From NCBI GenBank assembly GCA_030825115.1, contig JAPJQL010000033.1, positions 1-39,682 of the forward strand: a stretch of DNA of 39,682 nucleotides. Direction: 5' to 3'. The notes under the pieces are model-generated. The model made no database searches, was not told where the DNA came from, and saw only the letters and a program-made list of their open reading frames with translations. Source of the stretch: Lachnospiraceae bacterium. Its GTDB lineage: Bacteria > Bacillota > Clostridia > Lachnospirales > Lachnospiraceae. This document shows, piece by piece, positions 23,495-31,746 of the stretch (the stretch's first letter is position 1; each line of letters opens with the position of its first letter). Position numbers and translations under genes: made by a program.

Positions 23495-26167
23495 TTACTC
23501 TGGGTCTGCAATCCCGCTCCAGCGGTTTTTCAGCTTCGTCTGCAGGCGGTACAGCGTGTTCAGCGCGTCGATCGGAGTCATATTCCCAAGCTCCAGCGCC
23601 TTGATCTCCTCGATGATATCGTCCTCGCGGATCGTATCGAACAAGGTGAGCTGGCTGAGTTCCACCTCATCCGGTTTTGGCACCGGCTTGCGGGCCGAAA
23701 TGTTGGAGCTGACTTCCGCAATCTCCCTCGCCTTTGCTGTCAGGTCCGCGTCGCTCAGTTCCTCCACCAGTTCTTTGGCACGGGAGATCACCGACTCCGG
23801 GACGCCGGCCAGCTTCGCCACCTGGATGCCGTAGCTTTTATCTGCCCCGCCCTTTATGATCTTTCTCAGGAATACGATGTCGTCTCCCTGTTCTTTTACC
23901 GCGATACAGTAATTGTTCACCCCGCTCATAATGCCTTCTAACTCGGTCAGCTCATGGTAGTGGGTGGCAAACAAAGTCTTTGCCCCCAAAAGCTTCGTAT
24001 TGCTGATATGTTCCACCACGGCCCAAGCAATGCTCAGCCCGTCAAAGGTGCTGGTCCCGCGCCCGATCTCGTCCAGTATCAGCAGGCTGTTTCTTGTCGC
24101 ATTCCGCAGGATGTTTGCTACCTCCGTCATCTCCACCATGAAAGTACTCTGGCCGGAAGCCAGGTCATCCGACGCGCCCACGCGGGTGAAGATCCTGTCG
24201 CAGATGCCGATATTCGCCTCGTCCGCAGGTACAAAGCTTCCGATCTGCGCCATCAGGACGATCAGCGCAGTCTGCCGCATGTAGGTGGATTTTCCCGCCA
24301 TGTTCGGTCCGGTGATGATGGAGATCCGGTTTCTTCCGTTGTCCAGATACGTATCGTTAGATACGAACAGATCATCCCGCATCATCTTTTCGACGACAGG
24401 ATGACGGCCGCCCTTGACCTGGATAACACCCTTTTCATTGATGGAAGGTTTTACATAGTTATTGCGGGTCGCAACTTTGGAGAGGGATACATAGACATCG
24501 GTCCCGGCGATGGTGCGCGCCGTCTTCTGGATGCGGACCACCTCTGCCGCTATCTTGTCCCGCACCTCGCAAAACAGCTCATATTCCAGGGAATAGAGCT
24601 TGTCCTCCGCCCCCAGGATGACATCCTCCAGATTCTTCAGCTCATCCGTAGTATACCGCTCCGCATTGGTCAGGGTCTGTTTGCGGATAAAATATTCCGG
24701 CACCAGTTCTTTGAACGAATTGGTCACCTCAAAATAGTAACCGAAGACCTTGTTGTATTTGACCTTCAGATTCTTGATTCCAGTGCTGTCCCGCTCCTTT
24801 GCCTCCAATTCGGCAAGCCAGCTCTTTCCCTCTGTCTTCGCATGGCGCAGCCGGTCGGCTTCCTCGCTAAACCCGTCCTTGATAATGCCGCCTTCCCGGA
24901 CCGTGATCGGGGCTTCTTCCTCGATCGCACGCTCGATCAGCTCGTAAAGGTCCTCCAGCGTATCCATATCTTCATGCAGCGCCTTCAGGTTCGGACAGGT
25001 AAACTCATCCAGCAGATTGCGGATATGAGGAATCATCCCAAGGGAGTTCTTAAACGCGAGAAGGTCCCTTGGATTTGCAGATTTATAACTGATCCGCCCG
25101 ATCAGGCGCTCCAGGTCATAGACCGGGTTTAAGTATTCCCCCAGCTCTTCCCGGCTGATATAGTTAAGGTTCAGTTCCTCGATCGCCTTCTGCCGTTCCA
25201 GGATCGCCTCCCGGTTGATCAGCGGCTGCTCGATCCAGGTCCTTAAAAGCCTCGCCCCCATCGCCGTGTGGGTCTTGTCAAGAACCCAGAGAAGGCTGCC
25301 CCTTTTTTGCTTTTCCCGCATCGTCTCAAGCAGCTCCAGATTCCGCCTTGTGGAAGAATCCAAAACCATATATGCGCCGGTCGAATAGGGGACGATCGTA
25401 GTCAGATGGTCCAGCGTATTCTTCTGCGTCTCATACAGATACTGAAGGACGGCTCCCGCAGCGGTCACGCCGCAGTCGTAATCTCCAAGTCCCAGCCCCT
25501 CCAGGCTGTTCACCTTAAAATGCTCCCGCAGCACCTTTTTGCAGCTCTCTTCCTGAAAGAAGTGGGGCTCCAGCATGGACACGGTCACATGGTAACGCGC
25601 TTTCATGTCATCCAGGTCGATTCCGGACATGCAGAAAGCATCATTGCAGATGATCTCGGACGGAGAAAATTTGTTGATCTCGTCATACAGGGTCCTGTCA
25701 GAGTCCACCTCTGTTACGAGGAAATCCCCGGTGCTGATGTCGGCTACCGCCACACCCATAGAATCACCCAGATATACGATGCCCATCAGATAATTGTTCT
25801 TTGTCTCATCCAGGGCCGTCGCGCTGGTGATCGTGCCCGGGGTGACGACCCGGATGACCTCGCGCCTTACGAGTCCCTTGGTCAGCTTCGGGTCCTCCAT
25901 CTGCTCAGCAATCGCAACTTTATATCCTTTCTGAACCAGTCTGTTCAGATAATTGTCTACAGCATGATAAGGAACGCCACACATCGGTGCGCGTTCCTCT
26001 AATCCGCATTCCTTGCCCGTCAGGGTAATCTCCAGTTCCTTGGAAGCTGTCAGAGCATCCTCGAAGAACATCTCATAGAAATCTCCCAGACGGTAGAATA
26101 AAATACAGTCTTTATATTGTTTTTTGGTCTCAACATATTGGACCATCATCGGTGATAATCCAGCCAC
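23495..26167 (-). CDS. mutS: DNA mismatch recognition protein MutS
   Basis: Mismatch-binding ATPase of 890 residues. The mismatch-reading Phe-Tyr-Glu is at residues 30-32 (GDFYEMFF), and the C-terminal ATPase has Walker A GPNMAGKST, Walker B LLILDEIGRGTS and the signature STFMVEM. The start is GTG at 26167 with GGAG seven bases upstream. The C terminus ends in a short tail resembling the oligomerisation or clamp-binding region. mutL follows after 27 bp. Confidence 0.97.
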   Translation of the reverse strand: MAGLSPMMVQYVETKKQYKDCILFYRLGDFYEMFFEDALTASKELEITLTGKECGLEERAPMCGVPYHAVDNYLNRLVQKGYKVAIAEQMEDPKLTKGLVRREVIRVVTPGTITSATALDETKNNYLMGIVYLGDSMGVAVADISTGDFLVTEVDSDRTLYDEINKFSPSEIICNDAFCMSGIDLDDMKARYHVTVSMLEPHFFQEESCKKVLREHFKVNSLEGLGLGDYDCGVTAAGAVLQYLYETQKNTLDHLTTIVPYSTGAYMVLDSSTRRNLELLETMREKQKRGSLLWVLDKTHTAMGARLLRTWIEQPLINREAILERQKAIEELNLNYISREELGEYLNPVYDLERLIGRISYKSANPRDLLAFKNSLGMIPHIRNLLDEFTCPNLKALHEDMDTLEDLYELIERAIEEEAPITVREGGIIKDGFSEEADRLRHAKTEGKSWLAELEAKERDSTGIKNLKVKYNKVFGYYFEVTNSFKELVPEYFIRKQTLTNAERYTTDELKNLEDVILGAEDKLYSLEYELFCEVRDKIAAEVVRIQKTARTIAGTDVYVSLSKVATRNNYVKPSINEKGVIQVKGGRHPVVEKMMRDDLFVSNDTYLDNGRNRISIITGPNMAGKSTYMRQTALIVLMAQIGSFVPADEANIGICDRIFTRVGASDDLASGQSTFMVEMTEVANILRNATRNSLLILDEIGRGTSTFDGLSIAWAVVEHISNTKLLGAKTLFATHYHELTELEGIMSGVNNYCIAVKEQGDDIVFLRKIIKGGADKSYGIQVAKLAGVPESVISRAKELVEELSDADLTAKAREIAEVSSNISARKPVPKPDEVELSQLTLFDTIREDDIIEEIKALELGNMTPIDALNTLYRLQTKLKNRWSGIADPE

Positions 26168-26199
26168 GCGTAAGCTCCTTACTCTCTTTTCTTATGTAG

Positions 26200-27666
26200 T
26201 TACTGTCCGGCAAACTTAGGGTCGGTCGGATCGTACTTCTGGTCGGCCGGAATCCATACCTGATATGGCTTGAAAAACGGTCCCGGTGCAGTCGCATCGT
26301 TGTAGATCACTACCTCAGTGCCAAGACTGCAGTTGTCGTAGACCCATTTTGCGTTCCAGGCATTCAGACGGACACAGCCCAGGGAGCGGGTTACGCCGAG
26401 CAGATTGTAGCCGGAAGTGATCAGGGTGTCCTCCTTTGTCGTCTCATATGTGATCGAATGGAATAAAAATCCCTGCGTGATCCTGGTCGCATACTGGGTA
26501 TAGGTTTCATTCACCATAAATCTCCAGCGGTATTTTTCCGGCGTGCGGAAGGTCCCGACAGGCGTATCATCGCCGACAGAAGTCAGCATGGACTTGACCG
26601 GAAGGATATATCCGTTGTCTCCGTCCTTGGCGTATACGGTCAGGCAGTTCAGTTCTTTATTGACTCTGAGCTGATAGCTGCTCTGCTTGCCGATCAGCGG
26701 GTCTACATCCATCACCAGAGCGCCCCGCTCCGTGAAGTAGAACTTCAACCCGTCGATATACTGCCATCCTGTCACCGCGTGCCCGTCTACAAAGTAGTAT
26801 CGCGCCCGGTCATGGTCCACCCAGCCGTTGTAGCCGGTCCCGTCCGGGTTGATGCAGGTACTTCCATTGTCGCTCACACGGAGGTATTCGCTGTAATTGG
26901 AATAAAAACGCCCCTCATAGCTTCCCGGAGCCCCGTTTTCCTTCGGTACCAGATAGACCTCGATATTGGTCAGATGGTCGCCTCGCCCTACGGTTCCCAT
27001 CAGCTCTTCATTGGTCGCCCAGCCGTGCTGTCCCGCTGCCGCTGAGACGCCCCGGTAGTAGACGTTGTACAATTTCGCAGCTTCCCCGGTGATCGCCACC
27101 TGGATCGCCTCGATATAAGTGCTGTCTTCCGTTCCTCCTGCCGGTTCGCCGTCTCCCATCCACGGCAGATAGCCGCCGTTATTGACATAAACGCCGTAGG
27201 AAATAGCACCGTCCACATGGTTCAGCTTCATGTTGATACTGGTGATCTGCCCGTTTTTTCCGTAAACCTTCTCGACATTCACACTGTCTGCGATCACGCC
27301 TGACGGAACTGCGGTATCGACCGGCTGGAACGGAACCTGCCCGGATGTCTCTCCACCGCCTGCCGCTCCCGGACCAGCGGGCTGAGACTGCTGCTGAGTC
27401 TGAGACTGCCCCTGTGCCTGGCTCGCCTCTCCGGCATCTGCTCCGGCCTGGGAAGATGTCTCCGGCCGTGCAGACGGCGCCTGCCCAGGCTGTACCGTTT
27501 CGGCACTGCTGCCGCTGCCGCCGGCCGCCCCGGGACCGCCCGTATCCGCAGCTTCTGTACGGCTTTCCCCCGCTGTGATCACGCCGCCCATAGAGGACAT
27601 CGCGATATTCGCAGCCATGACCGATGCCAGCGCCATAGTTAGTGCTTTCCTGCCGTGCTTTCTCAT
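26200..27666 (-). CDS. Secreted L,D-transpeptidase with ChW-like and cell-wall-binding repeats
   Basis: Exported YkuD-type L,D-transpeptidase of 488 residues that would form 3-3 peptidoglycan crosslinks or attach proteins. Order of parts: signal/anchor segment (about 8-33); a low-complexity Gly/Ala/Ser/Gln linker (about 42-112); two segments resembling clostridial hydrophobic W (ChW) repeats (about 148-240); a choline-binding-type cell-wall repeat (about 280-320, YYFVDGHAVTGWQYIDG); and the catalytic domain (about 330-455) with H403 and nucleophile C431 in SLGCVRLN. The ATG overlaps the miaB stop as ATGA and follows GGAGG. It is an unexpected envelope gene between miaB and mutS. Confidence 0.88.
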   Translation of the reverse strand: MRKHGRKALTMALASVMAANIAMSSMGGVITAGESRTEAADTGGPGAAGGSGSSAETVQPGQAPSARPETSSQAGADAGEASQAQGQSQTQQQSQPAGPGAAGGGETSGQVPFQPVDTAVPSGVIADSVNVEKVYGKNGQITSINMKLNHVDGAISYGVYVNNGGYLPWMGDGEPAGGTEDSTYIEAIQVAITGEAAKLYNVYYRGVSAAAGQHGWATNEELMGTVGRGDHLTNIEVYLVPKENGAPGSYEGRFYSNYSEYLRVSDNGSTCINPDGTGYNGWVDHDRARYYFVDGHAVTGWQYIDGLKFYFTERGALVMDVDPLIGKQSSYQLRVNKELNCLTVYAKDGDNGYILPVKSMLTSVGDDTPVGTFRTPEKYRWRFMVNETYTQYATRITQGFLFHSITYETTKEDTLITSGYNLLGVTRSLGCVRLNAWNAKWVYDNCSLGTEVVIYNDATAPGPFFKPYQVWIPADQKYDPTDPKFAGQ

Positions 27667-29102
27667 ACGTTTGCCTCCTCCATTTCTTCTACACGGGTTC
27701 CCATGTAATAAAATCCCTTTGACTCTTTTAAATACACATCGACAATCCTGCCGATCTCCTCCGGAACACCGGGGAAATGGACCGTTGTATTGTTGCTCAA
27801 ACGTCCTGTCAGATAACCTTCCTGATGGTCGTCGATGCTTTCGGCAAGAACTTTCTGCACCGTACCGGCATCTTTGCCGACAACCGATGCAGAAATCGTC
27901 TGTACCTCTTTTAAAAGGCGGTCAAACCTGTCTTTCACTACATCCTCCGGGACCTGGTCCTCCATAGCCGCAGCCGGAGTACCGGTCCGTTTCGAATAGA
28001 TAAAGGTAAATGCACTGTCATAGCGTACCTTCTTTACGACATCCATCGTCTCCTGGAAATCTTCTTCCGTCTCCCCCGGAAAACCGACGATGATATCGGT
28101 AGTCAGGGAGATATCGGGCATTGCTGTCCGGATCCGTTCCACCAGATCCAGGTACTGCTCTTTCGTATATCTGCGGTTCATCTCTTTCAGAACCCGGGTG
28201 CTTCCCGACTGCAGCGGCAGATGCAGATGGCTGCATACATGGCGGCACTCTTTCATCGCGAGGATCAGCTCGTCCGACAAGTCCTTCGGGTGAGAGGTCA
28301 TAAAGCGGATCCGCTGAAGCCCTTCGATCTTATCCACCTCTCTGAGCAGTTCTGCAAAGGTCATCGGATTCTGTAACGTCTTTCCGTAGGAATTGACATT
28401 CTGTCCAAGCAGCATGACCTCCACCACGCCGTCTGCCACCAGTCTGCGGATCTCGGCCAGGATGTCCTCCGGCTTCCGGCTCCGCTCCCTGCCGCGTACA
28501 TAGGGAACGATGCAGTAGCTGCAGAAATTGTTGCAGCCAAACATGATATTGACCCCGGATTTAAAGGGGTATTTTCGCTCTGCAGGCAGTTCCTCCACGA
28601 TGTCTTCCGTGGAATCCCAGATGTCGATCACCATCTTGTGCCTGTTCATCCTCTCATATAAAAGCTCCGCCAGCTTGAAAATGTTGTGGGTGCCGAAGAT
28701 CAGATCCACAAAGGGATAGCTCTTCTTGATCTTTGCCACCACTTCCTGTTCCTGCATCATGCAGCCGCACAGCGCGATCAGCATCTCAGGATTCTTCTTT
28801 TTTAAACTGTTTAAGTACCCCAGCCGGCCATAGACCTTCTGGTTTGCGTTGTCCCGCACCGTACAGGTGTTGTAAAGGACAAGATCCGCCTCTTCGCTGT
28901 CCGCCTCCACAAAACCGATCTGCTCCAGGATCCCCAGAAGCTTCTCGGAATCCCTGGCGTTCATCTGACAGCCAAATGTATTGATCATACAGGTCAGGGA
29001 ACGACCCTTTTCCTGTGATTTTTTTTGCACCAGCTCCCTCATCTTTTCGATAAAATACAGCTGACGCTCCGGCTCCTGCACCGGTATTACATGCTCATTC
29101 AT
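27663..29102 (-). CDS. miaB: tRNA methylthiotransferase MiaB
   Basis: Radical-SAM enzyme that adds the 2-methylthio group to i6A37 in tRNA. The N-terminal domain has the auxiliary cluster cysteines C45, C80 and C114. The radical-SAM cysteines are C190, C194 and C197 in GCNNFCSYC, and a C-terminal TRAM domain covers about 410-470. The frame extends to 29144; the ATG at 29102 (MNEHVIPV) is favoured by a GGAG site. The length is then 479, slightly longer than E. coli because of an N-terminal extension common in Clostridia. It heads the unit that also contains miaA. Confidence 0.95.
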   Translation of the reverse strand: MNEHVIPVQEPERQLYFIEKMRELVQKKSQEKGRSLTCMINTFGCQMNARDSEKLLGILEQIGFVEADSEEADLVLYNTCTVRDNANQKVYGRLGYLNSLKKKNPEMLIALCGCMMQEQEVVAKIKKSYPFVDLIFGTHNIFKLAELLYERMNRHKMVIDIWDSTEDIVEELPAERKYPFKSGVNIMFGCNNFCSYCIVPYVRGRERSRKPEDILAEIRRLVADGVVEVMLLGQNVNSYGKTLQNPMTFAELLREVDKIEGLQRIRFMTSHPKDLSDELILAMKECRHVCSHLHLPLQSGSTRVLKEMNRRYTKEQYLDLVERIRTAMPDISLTTDIIVGFPGETEEDFQETMDVVKKVRYDSAFTFIYSKRTGTPAAAMEDQVPEDVVKDRFDRLLKEVQTISASVVGKDAGTVQKVLAESIDDHQEGYLTGRLSNNTTVHFPGVPEEIGRIVDVYLKESKGFYYMGTRVEEMEEANV

Positions 29103-29154
29103 AGCCTTTAATCTCCAATATTTTTCACCTGTGACAAATAACACCGGCTTTTAC

Positions 29155-29183
29155 ATTATAAACAGAATATGGCGAAAATGCAA
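29155..29183 (-). promoter_or_regulatory. Predicted promoter of the miaB-to-ynbB unit
   Basis: On the minus strand TTGCAT (29178-29183) and a perfect TATAAT (29155-29160) are 17 bp apart, about 53 bp upstream of the miaB start. Confidence 0.75.
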
Positions 29184-29243
29184 TATGCGTTTATAATTGT
29201 CAGATTTCTGTAAGTTTCCGTAATGAGTTATTTTCCAATCAAA

Positions 29244-29294
29244 CAGGACCTGCATCTTCCGGAATATTTCACAGCGGAAAACTGCAGATCCTGC
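29244..29294 (-). terminator. Hairpin terminator after proA
   Basis: Arms 29244-29262 and about 29275-29294 pair imperfectly, beginning CAGGA-CTGCA, across a 12-nt AT-rich loop. The structure starts seven bases after the proA stop and is followed by a short T-rich stretch. It probably ends the proline unit before the miaB promoter. Confidence 0.6.
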
Positions 29295-29300
29295 CTTTGC

Positions 29301-30545
29301 CTATGGGCGTATCTGTCCGTTTCCATAGATGATATATTTTGTCGTCGTCAGAGCTTCCAGCCCCATCGGACCTCTCGCATGGAGCTTCTGGGTGCTGATC
29401 CCAATCTCCGCGCCAAAGCCGAATTCATTGCCGTCGGTAAACCGTGTGGAAGCGTTGACATACACTGCCGCCGCATCGATCTCATTCAAAAAACGCTGGG
29501 CGTTTTCATAATCCTGGGTGATGATCGCCTCCGAATGTTTGGTATTGTAGCGGTTGATATGGGCGATCGCTTCATCCAGGGAATCCACCAGCTTCAGAGA
29601 TATGATATAGTCCAGGTATTCGGCTCCCCAGTCCTCCTCGGTGGCCGGGGTCAGATCCGGCAAAATCGCGCAGGAAGCCTCGTCCCCCCTGATCTCCACA
29701 TGTTTTTCGTCCAGCCGTTTTTTCAGGACGGGAAGAAACTCTTTGGCCACCGTCCGGTGCACCACAAGGGATTCACAGGCGTTGCAGACGCCGATCCTCT
29801 GTGTTTTTGCATTGTAGATGATGTCCAGGGCCATATTGAGGTTTGCACAGTCGTCCACATAGATATGGCAGTTGCCGGTTCCTGTCTCTATGACAGGGAC
29901 CGTGCTGTTTTCGACAACGGTGCGGATGAGGCCTGCTCCGCCCCGCGGTATCAGCACATCCACATATTCGTTGAGGCGCATAAACTGCCGGGTGACCTCC
30001 CGGTCCGTATCTTCGATGAGCTGGACCACCGTCTCAGGTATTCCCGCCTTTAACAGACCTTTGCGAAGCCAGCAGACGATCTCTTTGTTGGATTCAATGG
30101 CGTCGCTTCCGCCCTTTAAGATGACGGCATTCCCTGTTTTAAAGCACAGCCCGAAAGCATCTGCCGTCACATTGGGACGGGCTTCATAGATCATGCCTAC
30201 AACCCCGAGGGGCACCCGCTTTTTGCCGATCATCAAGCCGTTTGGCCGCTGTTTCATGGAGAGGACCTCCCCTACCGGGTCTTCCAGGGCGACCACCTGT
30301 AAAAGACCGTCCGCCATAGACCGGATCCGGTCCGGGTTCAGCTCCAGGCGGTCGATCAGCGCCGGGCTCATGCCATTTTTTTCCGCACGCATAACATCCT
30401 TTTTATTGGCTGCAAGAATCTCGGATTCTCCGTCGAGCAACGACTGCGCCGCACATTCCAGCGCCTTGTTTTTTGCAGAAACGCCAAGTTTGTTCAAATA
30501 CGATGCCGCTTCTCTTGCCTGTTTTCCAATCTCTGTCAATCCCAT
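29301..30545 (-). CDS. proA: Gamma-glutamyl phosphate reductase
   Basis: Second enzyme of proline synthesis, an NADPH-dependent aldehyde-dehydrogenase-fold protein of 414 residues producing glutamate semialdehyde. The catalytic cysteine is C254 in IGVCNACES. The substrate and cofactor blocks GVVGMIYEARPNVT and ILKGGSDAIESN are intact. AGGAGG with seven-base spacing precedes the ATG. It is separated from proB by a small DUF896 gene. Confidence 0.96.
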   Translation of the reverse strand: MGLTEIGKQAREAASYLNKLGVSAKNKALECAAQSLLDGESEILAANKKDVMRAEKNGMSPALIDRLELNPDRIRSMADGLLQVVALEDPVGEVLSMKQRPNGLMIGKKRVPLGVVGMIYEARPNVTADAFGLCFKTGNAVILKGGSDAIESNKEIVCWLRKGLLKAGIPETVVQLIEDTDREVTRQFMRLNEYVDVLIPRGGAGLIRTVVENSTVPVIETGTGNCHIYVDDCANLNMALDIIYNAKTQRIGVCNACESLVVHRTVAKEFLPVLKKRLDEKHVEIRGDEASCAILPDLTPATEEDWGAEYLDYIISLKLVDSLDEAIAHINRYNTKHSEAIITQDYENAQRFLNEIDAAAVYVNASTRFTDGNEFGFGAEIGISTQKLHARGPMGLEALTTTKYIIYGNGQIRP

Positions 30546-30556
30546 AAAAGGTCCTC

Positions 30557-30775
30557 CTAGCCGTTCACATCCCCATGCTTTTTCCCAAGGTCGGTCACGC
30601 TGCCGTCTTTTTCCACAATTGAAATATTGTTCAGATTAGAGCGCATATTCCTGCGGATCGTCTCGATATATTCTTTTCGCAGGGCAGCCTGCTCTTCCTT
30701 CTCCGCATCCGTAAGCCCGGTTGCCTTGGATTTGTGGTACAGGGTATTGATGCGGTCTATTTTGTTCTGGTCCAT
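30557..30775 (-). CDS. DUF896 (YnzC-like) small protein
   Basis: Protein of 72 residues with the DUF896 pattern: two short helices with the block INTLYHKSKATGLTDAEKEEQAALRKEYI. AGGAGG precedes the ATG by eight bases. It lies between proB and proA in the same direction, 11 bp before proA. In Bacillus the homologue ynzC belongs to the SOS-induced yneA operon; here it is about 28 kb away from yneA. Function is unknown. Confidence 0.88.
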   Translation of the reverse strand: MDQNKIDRINTLYHKSKATGLTDAEKEEQAALRKEYIETIRRNMRSNLNNISIVEKDGSVTDLGKKHGDVNG

Positions 30776-30811
30776 TTTGGTTTCCTCCTGCTTCTGTCTT
30801 GCGATGTGTTA

Positions 30812-31657
30812 TTAATATTCATAATTGATGTAGTCCATAAGGTCAAAGTCCAGATTGGTATGGGCGATAAACAGGGTGCCCTTGTCCGCTCCGCTCATGA
30901 TATCATGGATCACCTCCACGTTTTCCCCGTTGGCGATCACCATATCAGAACCGCTGTCCGTGGCAATCCGCGCCGCCGCCAGCTTTGCCGACATGCCGCC
31001 GGTCCCCACATCACTGCCCGAAGTGTCCTTCCCCATCTCCATAAGATCGGACGTGATCTCGGGCACGGTACTGATAAAGCGCGCATCCGGGTTCCGGCGG
31101 GGGTCGTCGGAGTACAGCCCGTCGATATCTGAAAGGAGGATCAAAAGATCCGCACCGATCAGCGCCGCCACGATGGCGGACAGCCTGTCGTTATCGCCGA
31201 ACTGGATCTCATGGGTGGAGACAGTATCGTTCTCATTGACGATCGGAACCACCCCCAGGTTCATCAGCTCATCAAAGGTATTCTGTGCATTGTAGCGGGA
31301 TGCGTCGTTGGTCATCGTGTCCTTCGTTAAAAGCACCTGCGCCGCCACGTGATTGTATTCTGCAAACAACTTCTGATATACCATCATAAGCCTTGCCTGC
31401 CCTACGGCAGCATATGCCTGTTTTTCCGAGATGGTGTCCGGCCGCTTCCGGCAGCCAAGAGCCTGTCTCCCGGCTGCGATCGCGCCGGAAGATACCAGCA
31501 CCACGTCCCGGCCTTCCCCCTTTAAATCGCATAAAATGCGGATCAGCTTCTCAATCTTTAACAGATTCAGTTCCCCGGTCTGCGGATGGGTCAGGGAAGA
31601 AGACCCTACCTTCACCACAATCCTCTGCTTGTCTCTCAATTTCTGTCTGTCGTCCAT
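30812..31657 (-). CDS. proB: Glutamate 5-kinase, short form
   Basis: First enzyme of proline synthesis, an amino-acid-kinase-fold protein that phosphorylates glutamate. The motifs VKVGSSSLTH, SSGAIAAG, NENDTVS, FGDNDRLSA and GTGGMSAK are in order. At 281 residues it ends after the kinase domain and lacks the C-terminal PUA domain of the E. coli enzyme (367 residues). The reading frame ends naturally and the next gene follows 36 bp later, so this looks like a genuine short form rather than a truncation. The leader is short (about 43 bases), leaving no room for a T-box. Confidence 0.95.
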   Translation of the reverse strand: MDDRQKLRDKQRIVVKVGSSSLTHPQTGELNLLKIEKLIRILCDLKGEGRDVVLVSSGAIAAGRQALGCRKRPDTISEKQAYAAVGQARLMMVYQKLFAEYNHVAAQVLLTKDTMTNDASRYNAQNTFDELMNLGVVPIVNENDTVSTHEIQFGDNDRLSAIVAALIGADLLILLSDIDGLYSDDPRRNPDARFISTVPEITSDLMEMGKDTSGSDVGTGGMSAKLAAARIATDSGSDMVIANGENVEVIHDIMSGADKGTLFIAHTNLDFDLMDYINYEY

Positions 31658-31676
31658 CTTTACAAACCTCTGTCTG

Positions 31677-31693
31677 TTCCTGGGATCCAGGAA
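31677..31693 (-). repeat. Small hairpin in the proB leader
   Basis: TTCCTGG (31677-31683) and CCAGGAA (31687-31693) form a perfect 7-bp stem with a 3-nt loop in the short 5' leader, about 20 bases before the start codon. It may affect translation or mRNA stability; no known riboswitch is recognised. Confidence 0.45.
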
Positions 31694-31706
31694 ATATTTT
31701 CAGCTT

Positions 31707-31735
31707 ATCTTACACCTTTTTTTGCCGCCCGTCAA
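31707..31735 (-). promoter_or_regulatory. Predicted proB promoter
   Basis: On the minus strand TTGACG (31730-31735) and TAAGAT (31707-31712) are 17 bp apart. The start codon is about 50 bp downstream of the -10 box. Confidence 0.6.
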
Positions 31736-31746
31736 TTGATACCGCG

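Noticed and set aside
23954..25132. 392-codon plus-strand open frame opposite mutS
   Set aside because: Shadow of the strongly conserved MutS coding sequence; no start signal and no recognisable domains.
29223..30053. Long plus-strand open frame of 276 codons opposite proA
   Set aside because: It is antisense to a complete, motif-bearing ProA, its product resembles no protein, and no ribosome site or promoter supports it.
31658..31735. T-box riboswitch upstream of proB
   Set aside because: The predicted leader is only about 43 bases, with no T-box sequence or antiterminator.
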